Notes: generated by a model not told the origin, from the letters alone. A DNA stretch of 64,000 nucleotides from Paenibacillus sp. FSL M7-0420 (GCF_038002345.1 NZ_JBBOCJ010000001.1:1-64000), one strand, 5' to 3'; shown: positions 15,863 through 24,840, counted from the first letter of the stretch. Numbers and translations: made by a program.

Positions 15863-16775
15863 TGAACTACTGAATACCTTTTATGCCAATCTCCGTACCG
15901 TGCACGTGGAGAAGCTAGTCTTCTCCGGTGTGGGCGGGCGTGATGTCTACAATATAACGGCTCCGTTTCTGCATGACGGGGAGGAAGTGATCTTGGGAAG
16001 AGTTGAGGAACGGGATAGCGAGTTCTCTCAAGTCTTCTTTTTTACATCCGGCGAGAATGGTGTATGGGTTCCTCGTGCGCATACCCATACCTATAATCTG
16101 CAGGACCCTTGCGTAACCCGCGTCAAAGGAGAATTGATTGTCGGCGGAGTTGAGGTGATTACGGCTGGGGATAAGCCGCCCAAGATAGTCTCCTGGGTTA
16201 CCCAGTTCTACCGGGGATACCGGATCGACTCGCTGCATCACTTCTCCTCCGGTCCGGAGCTGATGAAGGATATCCGGCTGATTGAGCTTCAGGATGGCAG
16301 AATCGGCGTACTGACCAGACCGCAGGGAGACCGGGGCGGCAGAGGACAGATTGGCTTCACCATTATTGATTCACTGGAGGAGCTGCATGAACAGACCTTC
16401 CTGGAGGCGGAGATTCTGCAGCATCAGTTCGTGCCGGAAGAGTGGGGCGGAGCCAATGAAGCCCATCTGCTTAAGAATGGCCATGTGGGGGTACTTGGAC
16501 ATATTGCCTGCTTCGACCCTCTGGGGAAGAAGCATTATTACGCTATGGTCTTCTCGCTTAATCCGGACACCTTCGAGACAACTCCGGTCAAAATCATTGC
16601 GGCCCGCAGCGATTTTCCGGTCGGCCCGGGTAAACGGCCTGATCTGCAGGATGTGATCTTCAGCGGCGGACTGGTACGCGGGACGGCCGGCCGGGCGGTG
16701 TTGTCTGTAGGCGTCAGCGATGCAGAAGCCTACAGAATTGAGCTTCCTGATCCTTTTGCCGAATACGAAGTGTAA
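15828..16775 (+). CDS. DUF1861/GH130-like five-bladed beta-propeller protein
   Basis: ATG 15828 is chosen because GAGGAGGAAGG precedes it directly; the in-frame ATG at 15807 does not have such a site. The 315-residue product has repeats in the order typical of GH130 relatives: GRVEERDSEFSQVFFF, LQDPCVTRVKGELIVGGVEV, RIGVLTRPQGDRGGRGQIGF and GGANEAHLLKNGHVGVLGH. GH130 enzymes are inverting mannoside phosphorylases or hydrolases; phosphorylases release mannose 1-phosphate, the substrate of ManC encoded next door. Whether this branch keeps the catalytic aspartate cannot be decided by eye, so activity is inferred from family and context. Confidence 0.75.
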   Translation: MTRSPAKTATCNELLNTFYANLRTVHVEKLVFSGVGGRDVYNITAPFLHDGEEVILGRVEERDSEFSQVFFFTSGENGVWVPRAHTHTYNLQDPCVTRVKGELIVGGVEVITAGDKPPKIVSWVTQFYRGYRIDSLHHFSSGPELMKDIRLIELQDGRIGVLTRPQGDRGGRGQIGFTIIDSLEELHEQTFLEAEILQHQFVPEEWGGANEAHLLKNGHVGVLGHIACFDPLGKKHYYAMVFSLNPDTFETTPVKIIAARSDFPVGPGKRPDLQDVIFSGGLVRGTAGRAVLSVGVSDAEAYRIELPDPFAEYEV

Positions 16776-16783
16776 TGTTACTG

Positions 16784-16838
16784 GTTTGACTAGATTCTAT
16801 GGTCATGGTACACTTTGTTTGACAAGAATTTATGGTCA
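16784..16838 (+). promoter_or_regulatory. Promoter of rplY with an imperfect 22-bp direct repeat
   Basis: TTGACT (16786-16791), 17 bases, TACACT (16809-16814). The sequence GTTTGAC-N10-GGTCA at 16784-16805 recurs at 16817-16838, with 18 of 22 bases the same and a 33-base offset (three helical turns). The second copy covers the expected start of transcription, which suits an operator. Confidence 0.5.
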
Positions 16839-16858
16839 AAGAGAGCGGGAACCAAGCA

Positions 16859-17443
16859 ATGGGTATATTCATTCAACTAAACAATCGTACATCGGAAACA
16901 AAGTCCAACCTGAATGTGGCAAGAAAGCAGGGCCGCATCCCGGCTGTACTGTACGGGATTGGTAAAGATACACTCAGTCTTGAAGTGAACGAGAAGGAAC
17001 TGCTGGAGATGCTGAGAACGAATCCGCGGGCAATTCTACAGGCGAAGCTGTCAGATGGAACGACCCTTCCGGTAGTGGTTCAGCACATTCAGAAGCAGTC
17101 GATGTCCGGTAAAGTGCTGCATATCGATTTTCAGCATGTGAACATGAGCATCAGCATGGACAGCAAGGTGACCATTCATTTTGCAGGCGAAGCTGTTGGC
17201 GTCAAAGAAGGCGGCGTACTGCAGGTGGAAATCTATGAAGTAGAGGTCCGCTGTATGCCGGGCGATCTGCCTACTTCCATGGAAGTGGATATCAGCGGCC
17301 TGGCCATCGGCGACCAATTACTGGTGTCGGATCTGATCTTCAAGGATGGAATTGAAGTGCTGACCGATCCAAGTACTGTCATGATTCAGATCAAGACTGT
17401 ACATGAAGAAGTTGAAGAACCGGTAGTAGTTACTCCGGCTTAA
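16859..17443 (+). CDS. rplY: 50S ribosomal protein L25 / general stress protein Ctc
   Basis: The 194-residue protein has the N-terminal 5S-rRNA-binding domain (ARKQGRIPAVLYG, then LEMLRTNPRAIL) and the C-terminal TL5-type beta domain (VEVRCMPGDLPTSMEVDIS), ending in an acidic tail. That is the long Ctc form of Gram-positive bacteria. ATG 16859 fits the usual N-terminus better than the ATG at 16832. It binds 5S rRNA in the large ribosomal subunit and in Bacillus is induced by stress. It is a single-gene unit with its own promoter and terminator. Confidence 0.92.
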   Translation: MGIFIQLNNRTSETKSNLNVARKQGRIPAVLYGIGKDTLSLEVNEKELLEMLRTNPRAILQAKLSDGTTLPVVVQHIQKQSMSGKVLHIDFQHVNMSISMDSKVTIHFAGEAVGVKEGGVLQVEIYEVEVRCMPGDLPTSMEVDISGLAIGDQLLVSDLIFKDGIEVLTDPSTVMIQIKTVHEEVEEPVVVTPA

Positions 17444-17462
17444 ATACAGATTAACGAATAAT

Positions 17463-17539
17463 AGCCCCTTCGGGCAGAACGTATTCGGAATTCATGAGGA
17501 TATCATGACTCCGGTTACGTCTGCTGGAAGGGGCTTTTT
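17463..17539 (+). terminator. Rho-independent terminator of rplY
   Basis: AGCCCCTTCGGGCAGA pairs with TCTGCTGGAAGGGGCT at the far end, followed by TTTTT. The long loop region holds GTATTCGG and CCGGTTAC. Confidence 0.8.
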
Positions 17540-17618
17540 GTTGAATTATAAGAATTTATATGCTTCACGCTATACATTATCCTGCTATTTCTCGCCGAAA
17601 CGGCAGCCGAATATTCGC

Positions 17619-19952
17619 TTACACCGGGACTTCCCGGCTGCTCTGGCTCATCGGGGCGCTGCAGAGCGGACAGGGCTTCGAGGCCAGGTGATCCTCGGCG
17701 CCGCCCGCCTTCATCCGGGTCCAGCCCTTACAGGCTTTGCCGGTGCATGTCCAGACCGGGACGGTGTGTGTTCTGACTGCGGATGAACCCGTAGCGCTGC
17801 TGCGGGTAACAGGCGTTCTGACTCCGGCCGCCGGAGCTGATGTATACGGGCGGGCTGCCGAACGGAAGGCCGCGAGCATGAAGCGCGAGACCTCCGCTTT
17901 TTTGCCCCGATGTCTTGCAGGCGAGCTGATGAACAGCTCCTCCTTGGCCCGGGTAACGGCCACGTAGGCGAGCCGGCGCTCCTCCTCCAATGCGGCAATG
18001 CCCGCTTCGGCTGCGGCTCTTGCGGCAGCCGTGCTGATCACCTTGACGGAGGCCTTCGCTGGCTTGCGGTCCTTGGCGCGGTCCTCCTCCAGCGCGGAGC
18101 TATGCGGCAGAATTCCCTCTGAGGCTCCGATCAGGAAGACGACGGGGAACTCCAGCCCTTTGGATTTGTGGATGGTCATCAGCGCCACCCGGTTGCCTTG
18201 CTCCTTCAGCCCCGGTTGCCGGTTCTGCTCGTTACGCTCCGTTACGTTGTCGATGAATTCGAGGAACAGCGGAATTGTAGCGAACCGCTCCGCCGATGCT
18301 TCCAGCTCATCCAGCATTTCTTTCAACGTCTCCCGGTGTAGCGTAGCCTGATGGCGCTCGCTGCCTTCAATGAAATAATCATAGAATACCGTGCGGATCT
18401 GGCGGATCGCCTGCACCGGCGTCAGCTCCCGCAGGCCGCGGATCAGGTCCAGCCGCTCGCGCAGCTTGACGCCCTTGAAATCCTCCATGCCCGGCATGGA
18501 CAGCAGATGAATAAGCGGGCCCTGCTTCGCCTGTACCGCCTCCATGCGCCGGATATGCTCCATACCCTTGTCCCGGCTCATGTACAGCGTCGGCAGAATA
18601 TTCTCCATGGCGGCGAAGTCCCTGCGGTTAACCGACAGGCGCAGGTGATCCAGCACTGGAGAGATCAGCCAATGCTCATAGAGCAGCTGGCCTTCCCCGT
18701 AATCAATATAAGGAATATCGCGCAGCAGCAGCAGCTCCAGGACCGCCCGGTTGCTGCTTGTTGCGCGGTATAACAGGGCGAAATCACGGTATTCCCTGGC
18801 TCCGCTCTGAGTTTCACGCTCAATATGCTCCACAATCTGTCCAGCCTCGTCATCTGCTGTCTGCGGACGCAGATAACGGGGCGGCAGACCGTTGCTGCGG
18901 AACGCCTGCAGCGTCTTGTCGCGTCGCCGTGAGTTATGGCGGATGATGCCGTTGCCCAGCCCGATGATCGCCGGACCGGACCGGTAGTTGATATCCAGCG
19001 TGATCACCTTGGCCTGCGGATACAGCTTCTCGAACTCCAGGATGAACTCGCTGCGGGCCCCGTTGAAGGAATAGATCGTCTGGTCATCGTCGCCGACCAC
19101 CATCAGATTATCCTGCGGAGCAGCAACCATCTTCACCAGCTCATATTGCAGCGCATTCGTATCCTGGAACTCATCAACCATCACATATTGATACTGCTGC
19201 TGCAGCTCACGCAGCAGCGCCGGCTGTTCCCGGAGCATCTGATAGGCGAGCAGCAGGACATCGTCGAAATCGATCTTGAAATGATCGGTCTTCCACTGCT
19301 CGTAGAGAGCCAGGATGGCCTTCATCTCCTTCTCAGCCTCGGTCGTCTCCGGCAGCTGCCCGGGCAAGCCCATGTTCATCTTGCAGGCGGAGAGCAGACT
19401 GAGCAGATTCTCCGGCGGATAGGCATCCTTCGGCAGTCCCAGCTCGCGCATAATCTGCTTCAGCAGAATATGCTGGCGGCGGGTCTCGTGGAAAATATCC
19501 TGCCGCAGCCCTTGCCGCCGCAGGAAATATAGAAAGAACGAGTGGAACGTACGCGCCTGCAGGCGCGCAGCATCCCCCTCGTTCACCCCGGGCAGCAGGG
19601 CGATCCGCCCGCGCATCTCTGCTGCTGCCTTACTGGAGAAGGTCAGCAGCAGCAGGCGTCCGGGGGCGATGCCGCGCACAGACAGCAAATACCCGGTTCT
19701 GCAGATCAGCACCGAGGTTTTGCCGGAGCCCGCTCCCGCCAGCGTCAGCAGCGGTCCGAGATGATGCCGCACCGCTGAGATCTGCGGAGGATTGAGCAGA
19801 ATGCCGCCGGCCTCCAGCCGCCTGAAATAAGCGGCATCGCTGTCCCCCGGCTGTACCGTCTCCCGGCTTGTCCGGGCTGAGGCTACCTCCGCCTGGGGTA
19901 TATGTTCACCGCTGGCTCCCAGTGGGATATTATGGTATATAAGCTTGTTCAT
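17619..19952 (-). CDS. UvrD/PcrA-like superfamily 1 DNA helicase with cysteine-rich tail
   Basis: The 777-residue protein has Walker A GAGSGKTS, motif II VMVDEFQDTN, motif III VGDDDQTIYSFNGA and motif VI-like VAVTRAKEELF. The helicase is of the UvrD/Rep class and unwinds DNA with 3'-5' polarity in known relatives. Its last 60 residues carry C-X4-C and C-X2-C groups (TCTGKACKGW, KPCPLCSAPM), a likely zinc ribbon not found in PcrA. ATG 19952 is preferred over GTG 19961, since the GTG lies inside the AAGGTG site. No repair partner gene is adjacent. Confidence 0.9.
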   Translation of the reverse strand: MNKLIYHNIPLGASGEHIPQAEVASARTSRETVQPGDSDAAYFRRLEAGGILLNPPQISAVRHHLGPLLTLAGAGSGKTSVLICRTGYLLSVRGIAPGRLLLLTFSSKAAAEMRGRIALLPGVNEGDAARLQARTFHSFFLYFLRRQGLRQDIFHETRRQHILLKQIMRELGLPKDAYPPENLLSLLSACKMNMGLPGQLPETTEAEKEMKAILALYEQWKTDHFKIDFDDVLLLAYQMLREQPALLRELQQQYQYVMVDEFQDTNALQYELVKMVAAPQDNLMVVGDDDQTIYSFNGARSEFILEFEKLYPQAKVITLDINYRSGPAIIGLGNGIIRHNSRRRDKTLQAFRSNGLPPRYLRPQTADDEAGQIVEHIERETQSGAREYRDFALLYRATSSNRAVLELLLLRDIPYIDYGEGQLLYEHWLISPVLDHLRLSVNRRDFAAMENILPTLYMSRDKGMEHIRRMEAVQAKQGPLIHLLSMPGMEDFKGVKLRERLDLIRGLRELTPVQAIRQIRTVFYDYFIEGSERHQATLHRETLKEMLDELEASAERFATIPLFLEFIDNVTERNEQNRQPGLKEQGNRVALMTIHKSKGLEFPVVFLIGASEGILPHSSALEEDRAKDRKPAKASVKVISTAAARAAAEAGIAALEEERRLAYVAVTRAKEELFISSPARHRGKKAEVSRFMLAAFRSAARPYTSAPAAGVRTPVTRSSATGSSAVRTHTVPVWTCTGKACKGWTRMKAGGAEDHLASKPCPLCSAPMSQSSREVPV

Positions 19953-20045
19953 TAAGTTCACCTTCGTTTGTTTCTGAATGCGTGATCAGCCATGCAATTT
20001 TGGCCAGTATACACTATACCATTCCGCACTCTTTTCTGCACGGGG

Positions 20046-20516
20046 CTATCTCCCGGATGCATTCAGCTTGGCGAGAATGGAATTCACCCTGCGCTCGTAT
20101 AGCCGGGGCTGATCCTCCTTGATCTCCTCCAGCAGGAAGGCCAGACACTGCCGGATTCTTGGCGGCATGCGCACAGCGATCTCAGCGTAATCCTTGCGGT
20201 AGCGGTCGTCCTGGAGAATTCGTTGATTCAGCACAATCGCCCAGTTGCGGGCATGCTCCAGCATCTCGGGCAGCGACTCCAGCAGCTGGGTGAGGTACAT
20301 CTCCATCTGGACACTCTCTACAAAATGAACAAGGCTGAACATCACCTCTTCCTGCTCGGTATCATCGTCGAATACTTTGAAAATCTGGTGAATGACGGCA
20401 TCCTCCGTATCACCGGCCAGACCCTCCAGTGCCAGATCGAACTGCTCGCATTCCAGCTCGGTGCGCAGCAGCCGGTTCTCATATAACCGGGCAATCCCGG
20501 GGTATAGATGGTTCAT
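20046..20516 (-). CDS. Imm30-like (YxxD-type) putative immunity protein
   Basis: The ATG at 20516 has GGGAGGAG at the right distance; the longer frame to 20627 is not supported. The 156-residue, acidic helical protein includes FDDDTEQEEVMFSLVHFVES and RYRKDYAEIAVRMPP, a pattern I associate with the Imm30 immunity family and Bacillus YxxD. Such proteins neutralise polymorphic LXG-type toxins. No toxin gene is encoded nearby, so it would be an orphan immunity gene or have another role. Confidence 0.6.
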   Translation of the reverse strand: MNHLYPGIARLYENRLLRTELECEQFDLALEGLAGDTEDAVIHQIFKVFDDDTEQEEVMFSLVHFVESVQMEMYLTQLLESLPEMLEHARNWAIVLNQRILQDDRYRKDYAEIAVRMPPRIRQCLAFLLEEIKEDQPRLYERRVNSILAKLNASGR

Positions 20517-20653
20517 AGAATAACTCCTCCCAGCAGGAAAATAACGCCATTTATCATAAAGTCCATTTTTTGACAGATGAGGATAATATATTGGACAAAG
20601 GACTAGCTGATTATAACAGATGTACAAGTAGAAGTGAGGTATGGAGGGATATA

Positions 20654-20779
20654 ATGTTTATTCCGGTTCTGATGGAATTAACCAATGCCGAACGGTTGAC
20701 GCTCATTCTATATCTGGCAGTCAACCTGGGCGCCATCTCATTATTATGCTTTCGGCGCTCGGGAACCGACCGCCGCTAA
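20654..20779 (+). CDS. Small single-pass membrane protein
   Basis: A 41-codon ORF starts at ATG 20654, 5 bases after GGAGGG, and ends just before a strong terminator. The product has one hydrophobic helix (LILYLAVNLGAISLLCF) and an arginine-rich C-terminus. The site and terminator argue for translation; function is unknown. It is divergent from the Imm30-like gene. Confidence 0.5.
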   Translation: MFIPVLMELTNAERLTLILYLAVNLGAISLLCFRRSGTDRR

Positions 20780-20783
20780 CAGG

Positions 20784-20809
20784 AACAGCCTTCATGCGAA
20801 GGCTGTTTT
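20784..20809 (+). terminator. Rho-independent terminator
   Basis: AACAGCCTTC (20784-20793), loop ATGC, GAAGGCTGTT (20798-20807) and a short T tract. It ends the 41-codon ORF and sits 8 bases from the stop of the convergent phosphatase gene. Confidence 0.85.
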
Positions 20810-20816
20810 GCTGTCG

Positions 20817-21686
20817 CTACGCTTGTTCCTTATCCAGAAGATGCCGCAGTCCTGCCGCTACACCATTCTCCGTATTACTTGATGTAATGAAGTCAGCGGT
20901 CTGCTTCAGAACGGGTGCGGCATTCTCCATGGCAATCTTGTACCCTGCCATCTCGAACATAGGCAGATCATTGTAGCTGTCGCCCATGACCGCCACTTGC
21001 TCCGCAGGAATCCCGTAGTGGGCAGCGAGCCTGCTTACACCGGCGCCCTTATTCGCTTCCTTATGATTGATCTCGATATTGTTGACATGCGATGCGGTAA
21101 TAATCAGTCCGGGAATGGCGGCGAACCGCACAGAGGCTTCCTTCAGCAGCTCACGGTTCAGAGAGAAGACCAGGGTCTTATAGATCAGATTCTCTTCCTT
21201 GCTCCAGACGTCCTCCATCTTCTCCACATAGGTTACCGCTGCCTGCTGGAACTGCTGATCAACCATCGCCTGTAGCAGCCAAGCCAATTCCTCAGGAACC
21301 TCAGTGTCCTTATGAGTAGCCAGCTTTTCCAGCTGTACCCGCTTGTCCAGCTCTACATATACGTTATCCTCTGTGTATACCTCGTAGTACAATTCAGGAA
21401 CTTCATTCATCCAGCGCAGTGCGGGGATAATATCCTCTTTATTCAGCGGAGTGCTTGCCGCCACCGTCCGGTCAGCAAGCGTGATCACAGCACCGTTAAG
21501 ACTCACCACAGGGCACTCCAGATCAGCCAGCCGCAGCTGCCGCTCAGCGTCCATATAGGACCGGCCTGTAGCAATAATCACGATATGCCCCAGACGCTGT
21601 GCGTGAAGAATAGCCTCTTTGTTCTCCCTGCTGATTTCGCCCTCCGCATTGAGCAGTGTTCCGTCCATATCCAGTGCAATAAGCAT
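20817..21686 (-). CDS. Cof-type HAD-family sugar-phosphate phosphatase
   Basis: The 289-residue protein starts with the HAD motif I IALDMDGTLLN. Motif II-like VIIATGRSY and motif IV VAVMGDSYNDLPMFE follow, and a C2B-type cap lies between residues about 85-190. This is the Cof/YidA group, which removes phosphate from sugar phosphates or cofactor precursors in the cytoplasm; the exact substrate cannot be told. A CAGGAGA site precedes the ATG. Confidence 0.88.
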   Translation of the reverse strand: MLIALDMDGTLLNAEGEISRENKEAILHAQRLGHIVIIATGRSYMDAERQLRLADLECPVVSLNGAVITLADRTVAASTPLNKEDIIPALRWMNEVPELYYEVYTEDNVYVELDKRVQLEKLATHKDTEVPEELAWLLQAMVDQQFQQAAVTYVEKMEDVWSKEENLIYKTLVFSLNRELLKEASVRFAAIPGLIITASHVNNIEINHKEANKGAGVSRLAAHYGIPAEQVAVMGDSYNDLPMFEMAGYKIAMENAAPVLKQTADFITSSNTENGVAAGLRHLLDKEQA

Positions 21687-21984
21687 GAGATTGATCTCCT
21701 GTTCTATCTATTTATTGTAGGTTTCCCTGTAAGGGTGCGTATGCTATGCCTGTATTTTATCATTATTTATCGGGAAACTAAAAAATTAAAGTGTTCATCT
21801 ATAAGATTGCAGTATAGATTGGCCGCTGCATGCAGCGTGAGGAATTTTCAGAAAAGTGTGCTCACGTGGTACAATGAAAGGCAGACCTAGAGCGTGACTG
21901 CCTGGTTCGTCTGCTGAATGCGAATGGGACGATGCCCGGGGTGCAAGCGGCTTGGGGTCGCTATGTAAGGGGGAAAAGATACTG
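21687..21984. other. Divergent intergenic region before the DUF445 gene
   Basis: This 298-base gap holds no convincing gene. An extended -10 element (TGGTACAAT, with TACAAT near 21871) may drive the DUF445 gene. About 105 bases of leader follow, rich in short G and C runs, without a clear terminator or known riboswitch. Confidence 0.4.
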
Positions 21985-23226
21985 ATGAAATCCAGAAATT
22001 TAGCTACGATCTCTCTGGCCATTATGGCCTGCGGCTTTCTGTTCACGTTGTTTCTGCCGGAGAATCTGGCAGTTATTCTGCTGAGAGGGGGCTTCGAGGC
22101 AGGGCTGGTCGGAGGAATAGCCGACTGGTTTGCCGTGACGGCGCTGTTCCGCCATCCGCTGGGCCTTAGAATTCCGCATACCTCGCTGCTGCTGAAGAAC
22201 CGGGATAAGCTGATCCAGTCTCTGATCTCTGCGATGGAGAATGAACTGCTGAATAAGGAGAGCATTGAGAATAAGCTGCGCACATTCAATATAATCTCGC
22301 TCGGAGCCACCGTACTGACCCGGTTCTTCTCCAGAAAGAAAGCGCGGCAGGAAGTGCTGGAGCAGCTGAAGGGCTTCGTACTGCGGCTTCCGGTAGAGCA
22401 GGCCGTTCCGTATATTCAATCGGCAGCGGCAAGCTACCTGCGTGAAGCTAAGCTCGGAGTTGCCGCAGACACCATTGCCACCAGCTTGATGAATGAGGGC
22501 AAGGATATTGCCGCTCTTGATTTTGCGCTGGAGGGGATCTCCGCCTGGAGCGGACGCCCGGAGACGCGGGCCATGCTGGGCAAGATCGCCAGTGAGAAGC
22601 TGGCTGAGGTCAAGCTTGGCGGACTGAAGGGAATGGCCTTCCAGGCCTTCGTCGGGTTCGTGGATGCCGATATGCTGGGGGAAATGCTCCAGGGTATGGT
22701 GCAGTCTACGATCCGTGACTTTAAGGAAGAAGATAGCCCCTACCGGGAGGAAGTCATCCGGGAGATCCGGGTGGCTCTGTTCCAGCTGCTGAGCGATGAA
22801 GCACGGATTGCCTCGCTGAAGAATTGGGCGCTGAATGAGCTTCAAGGGGAAGCGGCCGCCGCATTTGTACTGCAGCAGCTGCAAGGGCTGCGCGGCAAGG
22901 CGGTTACGCTGCTGGAAGAGGACCGGGGCCGGGGAGGCCGCAGGCTGTTCTCGCTATATGCCCTACTTGTCCGGCGGGTTAGCCAGGAGAAGGAATGGAT
23001 TCAGACATCAGAGGACCGGATTCGCGGTACACTGATCTCCTTCGTGGAAGCTAATCATTACCGGATCGGGCAACTGGTCAAGGAGAACCTGGATCAGATG
23101 GACGATGCCGCTCTGGTCAATATGCTGGAGGAGAAGGTCGGCAAGGATCTGCAGTGGATTCGTGTCAACGGTGCCGTCTGCGGCTTTGTGGTCGGGCTGG
23201 GGCTTACCGTGATTCAGCTGATCTGA
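21985..23226 (+). CDS. DUF445 family membrane-anchored protein
   Basis: The ATG at 21985 follows AAGGGGGA. The 413-residue product has two hydrophobic segments at the N-terminus (residues about 7-40), the conserved GGFEAGLVGGIADWFAVTALF signature of DUF445, a long helical middle part, and a last membrane helix (GAVCGFVVGLGLTVIQ). The function of DUF445 is not established; relatives such as Bacillus YheB occur in spore formers. It stands alone between its own leader and a strong terminator. Confidence 0.85.
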   Translation: MKSRNLATISLAIMACGFLFTLFLPENLAVILLRGGFEAGLVGGIADWFAVTALFRHPLGLRIPHTSLLLKNRDKLIQSLISAMENELLNKESIENKLRTFNIISLGATVLTRFFSRKKARQEVLEQLKGFVLRLPVEQAVPYIQSAAASYLREAKLGVAADTIATSLMNEGKDIAALDFALEGISAWSGRPETRAMLGKIASEKLAEVKLGGLKGMAFQAFVGFVDADMLGEMLQGMVQSTIRDFKEEDSPYREEVIREIRVALFQLLSDEARIASLKNWALNELQGEAAAAFVLQQLQGLRGKAVTLLEEDRGRGGRRLFSLYALLVRRVSQEKEWIQTSEDRIRGTLISFVEANHYRIGQLVKENLDQMDDAALVNMLEEKVGKDLQWIRVNGAVCGFVVGLGLTVIQLI

Positions 23227-23250
23227 TCATCGCAAGACCAGGAATTCATA

Positions 23251-23318
23251 GAGGCAGCAAGGCAGCCTCCGGGCCGTCCGTGAAGACGGAGACCGGGAGG
23301 AGGCTTTGCTGCCTCTTT
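23251..23318 (+). terminator. Rho-independent terminator of the DUF445 gene
   Basis: GAGGCAGCAA (23251-23260) is the exact complement of TTGCTGCCTC (23306-23315); an inner AGCCTCC/GGAGG helix extends the stem, and a short T run follows. Confidence 0.8.
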
Positions 23319-23630
23319 CATAAGCAAGAGACTTGATCATTAACATAACGATGAACCCTTTCTACAGCGAATAATAGGTTGTAGGGGGTTGCCCATATCT
23401 CGGTGGCTTACTGTATAGTGCATTTGTTTAATGGTAACGCTTACACGTGTAGTATATTATGAACTCCGGCTGCATCCTGCGAGAAGGATCACCAAATCCG
23501 TATTACACATTGTCGCATCCTGACCGGACATACAGTCCGGTGCTGTCCGCCCTCCAGGAAAGTATTTCAAGGTTAAGCGTTGTGCCCTTCGTTAACCGGA
23601 GGAGCCCTCAAGAAGAAAGCTTCCCCCTGG
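23319..23630. other. Intergenic region without a convincing gene
   Basis: A candidate -10 TATAGT near 23415 and a plus-strand reading frame from 23459 exist, but the frame lacks a ribosome site and runs antisense into the glycosyltransferase gene. GTTAACC (23591) and GGTTAAC (23629) form an inverted repeat at the end of that gene and may act as its weak terminator. Confidence 0.4.
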
Positions 23631-24737
23631 TTAACGTGAAGGCACCAGCTTCAGATAAATATTCTCCAGCAGCTCTGCGGTATGCTGCCATTCATACATA
23701 TGCAGCGTATCGCTTCTTCCCTGCAGTCCGATCCTTGCGGCAAGCTCAGGATTGCGGCCGATCTGCAGCATACGGCTGGCAAAAGCAGCGGGGTTCCTGT
23801 ACTGCTTCACCAGATAGCCGTTATGACCCGAATCGATAATCTCCCGGATTCCGCCGTTGCTGGAGGCGATCACCGGCAGTCCCGAGGCCATAGCCTCCAC
23901 ATTCACCAGCCCGAAGGATTCATGCTGCTGGGAGGGGCAGATCAAGCAGTCGGCAGCCTGGTACAGACTGTGGATATCCTTATGGGGGATATTTCCAAGA
24001 AAGGCTACCTGTACACCCAGCCGCCGGGCAAGGGCTCTCAGCTGCCGGAGATACGCCGGCTTCCCCCTGCCTGCGATCAGCAGCCGGGCAGGCATATGCC
24101 GGTTCAGGCGGTGCATGGCCCGGAGCAGCACGGGTATCCCCTTGCGCGGAATGACCCGGCCTACGAACAGGAGCGTGAAGCCGGGACCAAGGCCATACAC
24201 CGTGCGCAGACGCATCTTCTCCTGCGTTGATGCCGGGGTGAAGCGTGACAGGTCTGCTCCCAGGGGAACCACGCGAAGCTTGCTGCGGATGCCTGGGAAC
24301 CTCCGGATAAGCCGCTGCTCCAGGGAGCTGCTGTTGGCCGTGACGGCATCGGCCATGGCTAGGCTGCGGGCGATACCGGACTCCTGCGGCACGAACGTGA
24401 GAGAGTGAAGGAATGCCAGCACCGGAGTGCCGGGGTGCTGCCGCTTCACAGCAGCTACGAGCCGCGGCCGGTTATCGATCTGGATGAGATCGAACGGCTC
24501 GGCTGCTTCCAGGAACATAAGAACGGAGCTGCGGTACCGGGAAGGGGTGCCTGAGGGCAGCCGGATGAACTGGACCTGCTCGAGCTCATCCGTGTCAGGA
24601 AGCTCTGCGGCTCTGCGGCTTACGATGGTTACCTTATGTCTCTTGGCCAGCCGCCGGGCGATATTCCAGATGCAAATCTCCACAGAGCCGTCCCCGGGAA
24701 CCGTGAACTGCTCCGGTGCAATCATGCAGATGTGCAT
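23631..24737 (-). CDS. Family 4 glycosyltransferase, spore-coat CotSA-like
   Basis: The 368-residue protein has the GT-B/GT4 layout with LLFVGRVIPRKGIPVLLRAM and the nucleotide-sugar-binding E-X7-E motif in HESFGLVNVEAMASGLPVIAS (shown shortened: ESFGLVNVEAMASGLP). The N-terminus MHICMIAPEQ resembles the Bacillus coat-associated CotSA group. Donor and acceptor are unknown. A GGGAGGAG site precedes the ATG. The secreted helical protein gene lies 103 bases upstream on the same strand. Confidence 0.87.
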   Translation of the reverse strand: MHICMIAPEQFTVPGDGSVEICIWNIARRLAKRHKVTIVSRRAAELPDTDELEQVQFIRLPSGTPSRYRSSVLMFLEAAEPFDLIQIDNRPRLVAAVKRQHPGTPVLAFLHSLTFVPQESGIARSLAMADAVTANSSSLEQRLIRRFPGIRSKLRVVPLGADLSRFTPASTQEKMRLRTVYGLGPGFTLLFVGRVIPRKGIPVLLRAMHRLNRHMPARLLIAGRGKPAYLRQLRALARRLGVQVAFLGNIPHKDIHSLYQAADCLICPSQQHESFGLVNVEAMASGLPVIASSNGGIREIIDSGHNGYLVKQYRNPAAFASRMLQIGRNPELAARIGLQGRSDTLHMYEWQHTAELLENIYLKLVPSR

Positions 24738-24840
24738 TGTGGCTGCTCCTCCCGTTGCATAGTAGATAGGGTTCTTAACCTAACATATGCGTTCAGGCGT
24801 GCAGAAGACACAGGAGTAAGTAGTGGGCGTCGTCTGCGGC

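Noticed and set aside
23459..23839. Plus-strand coding region of 126 residues
   Set aside because: No ribosome site. The second half is antisense to the conserved glycosyltransferase gene, and the product has no recognisable pattern.
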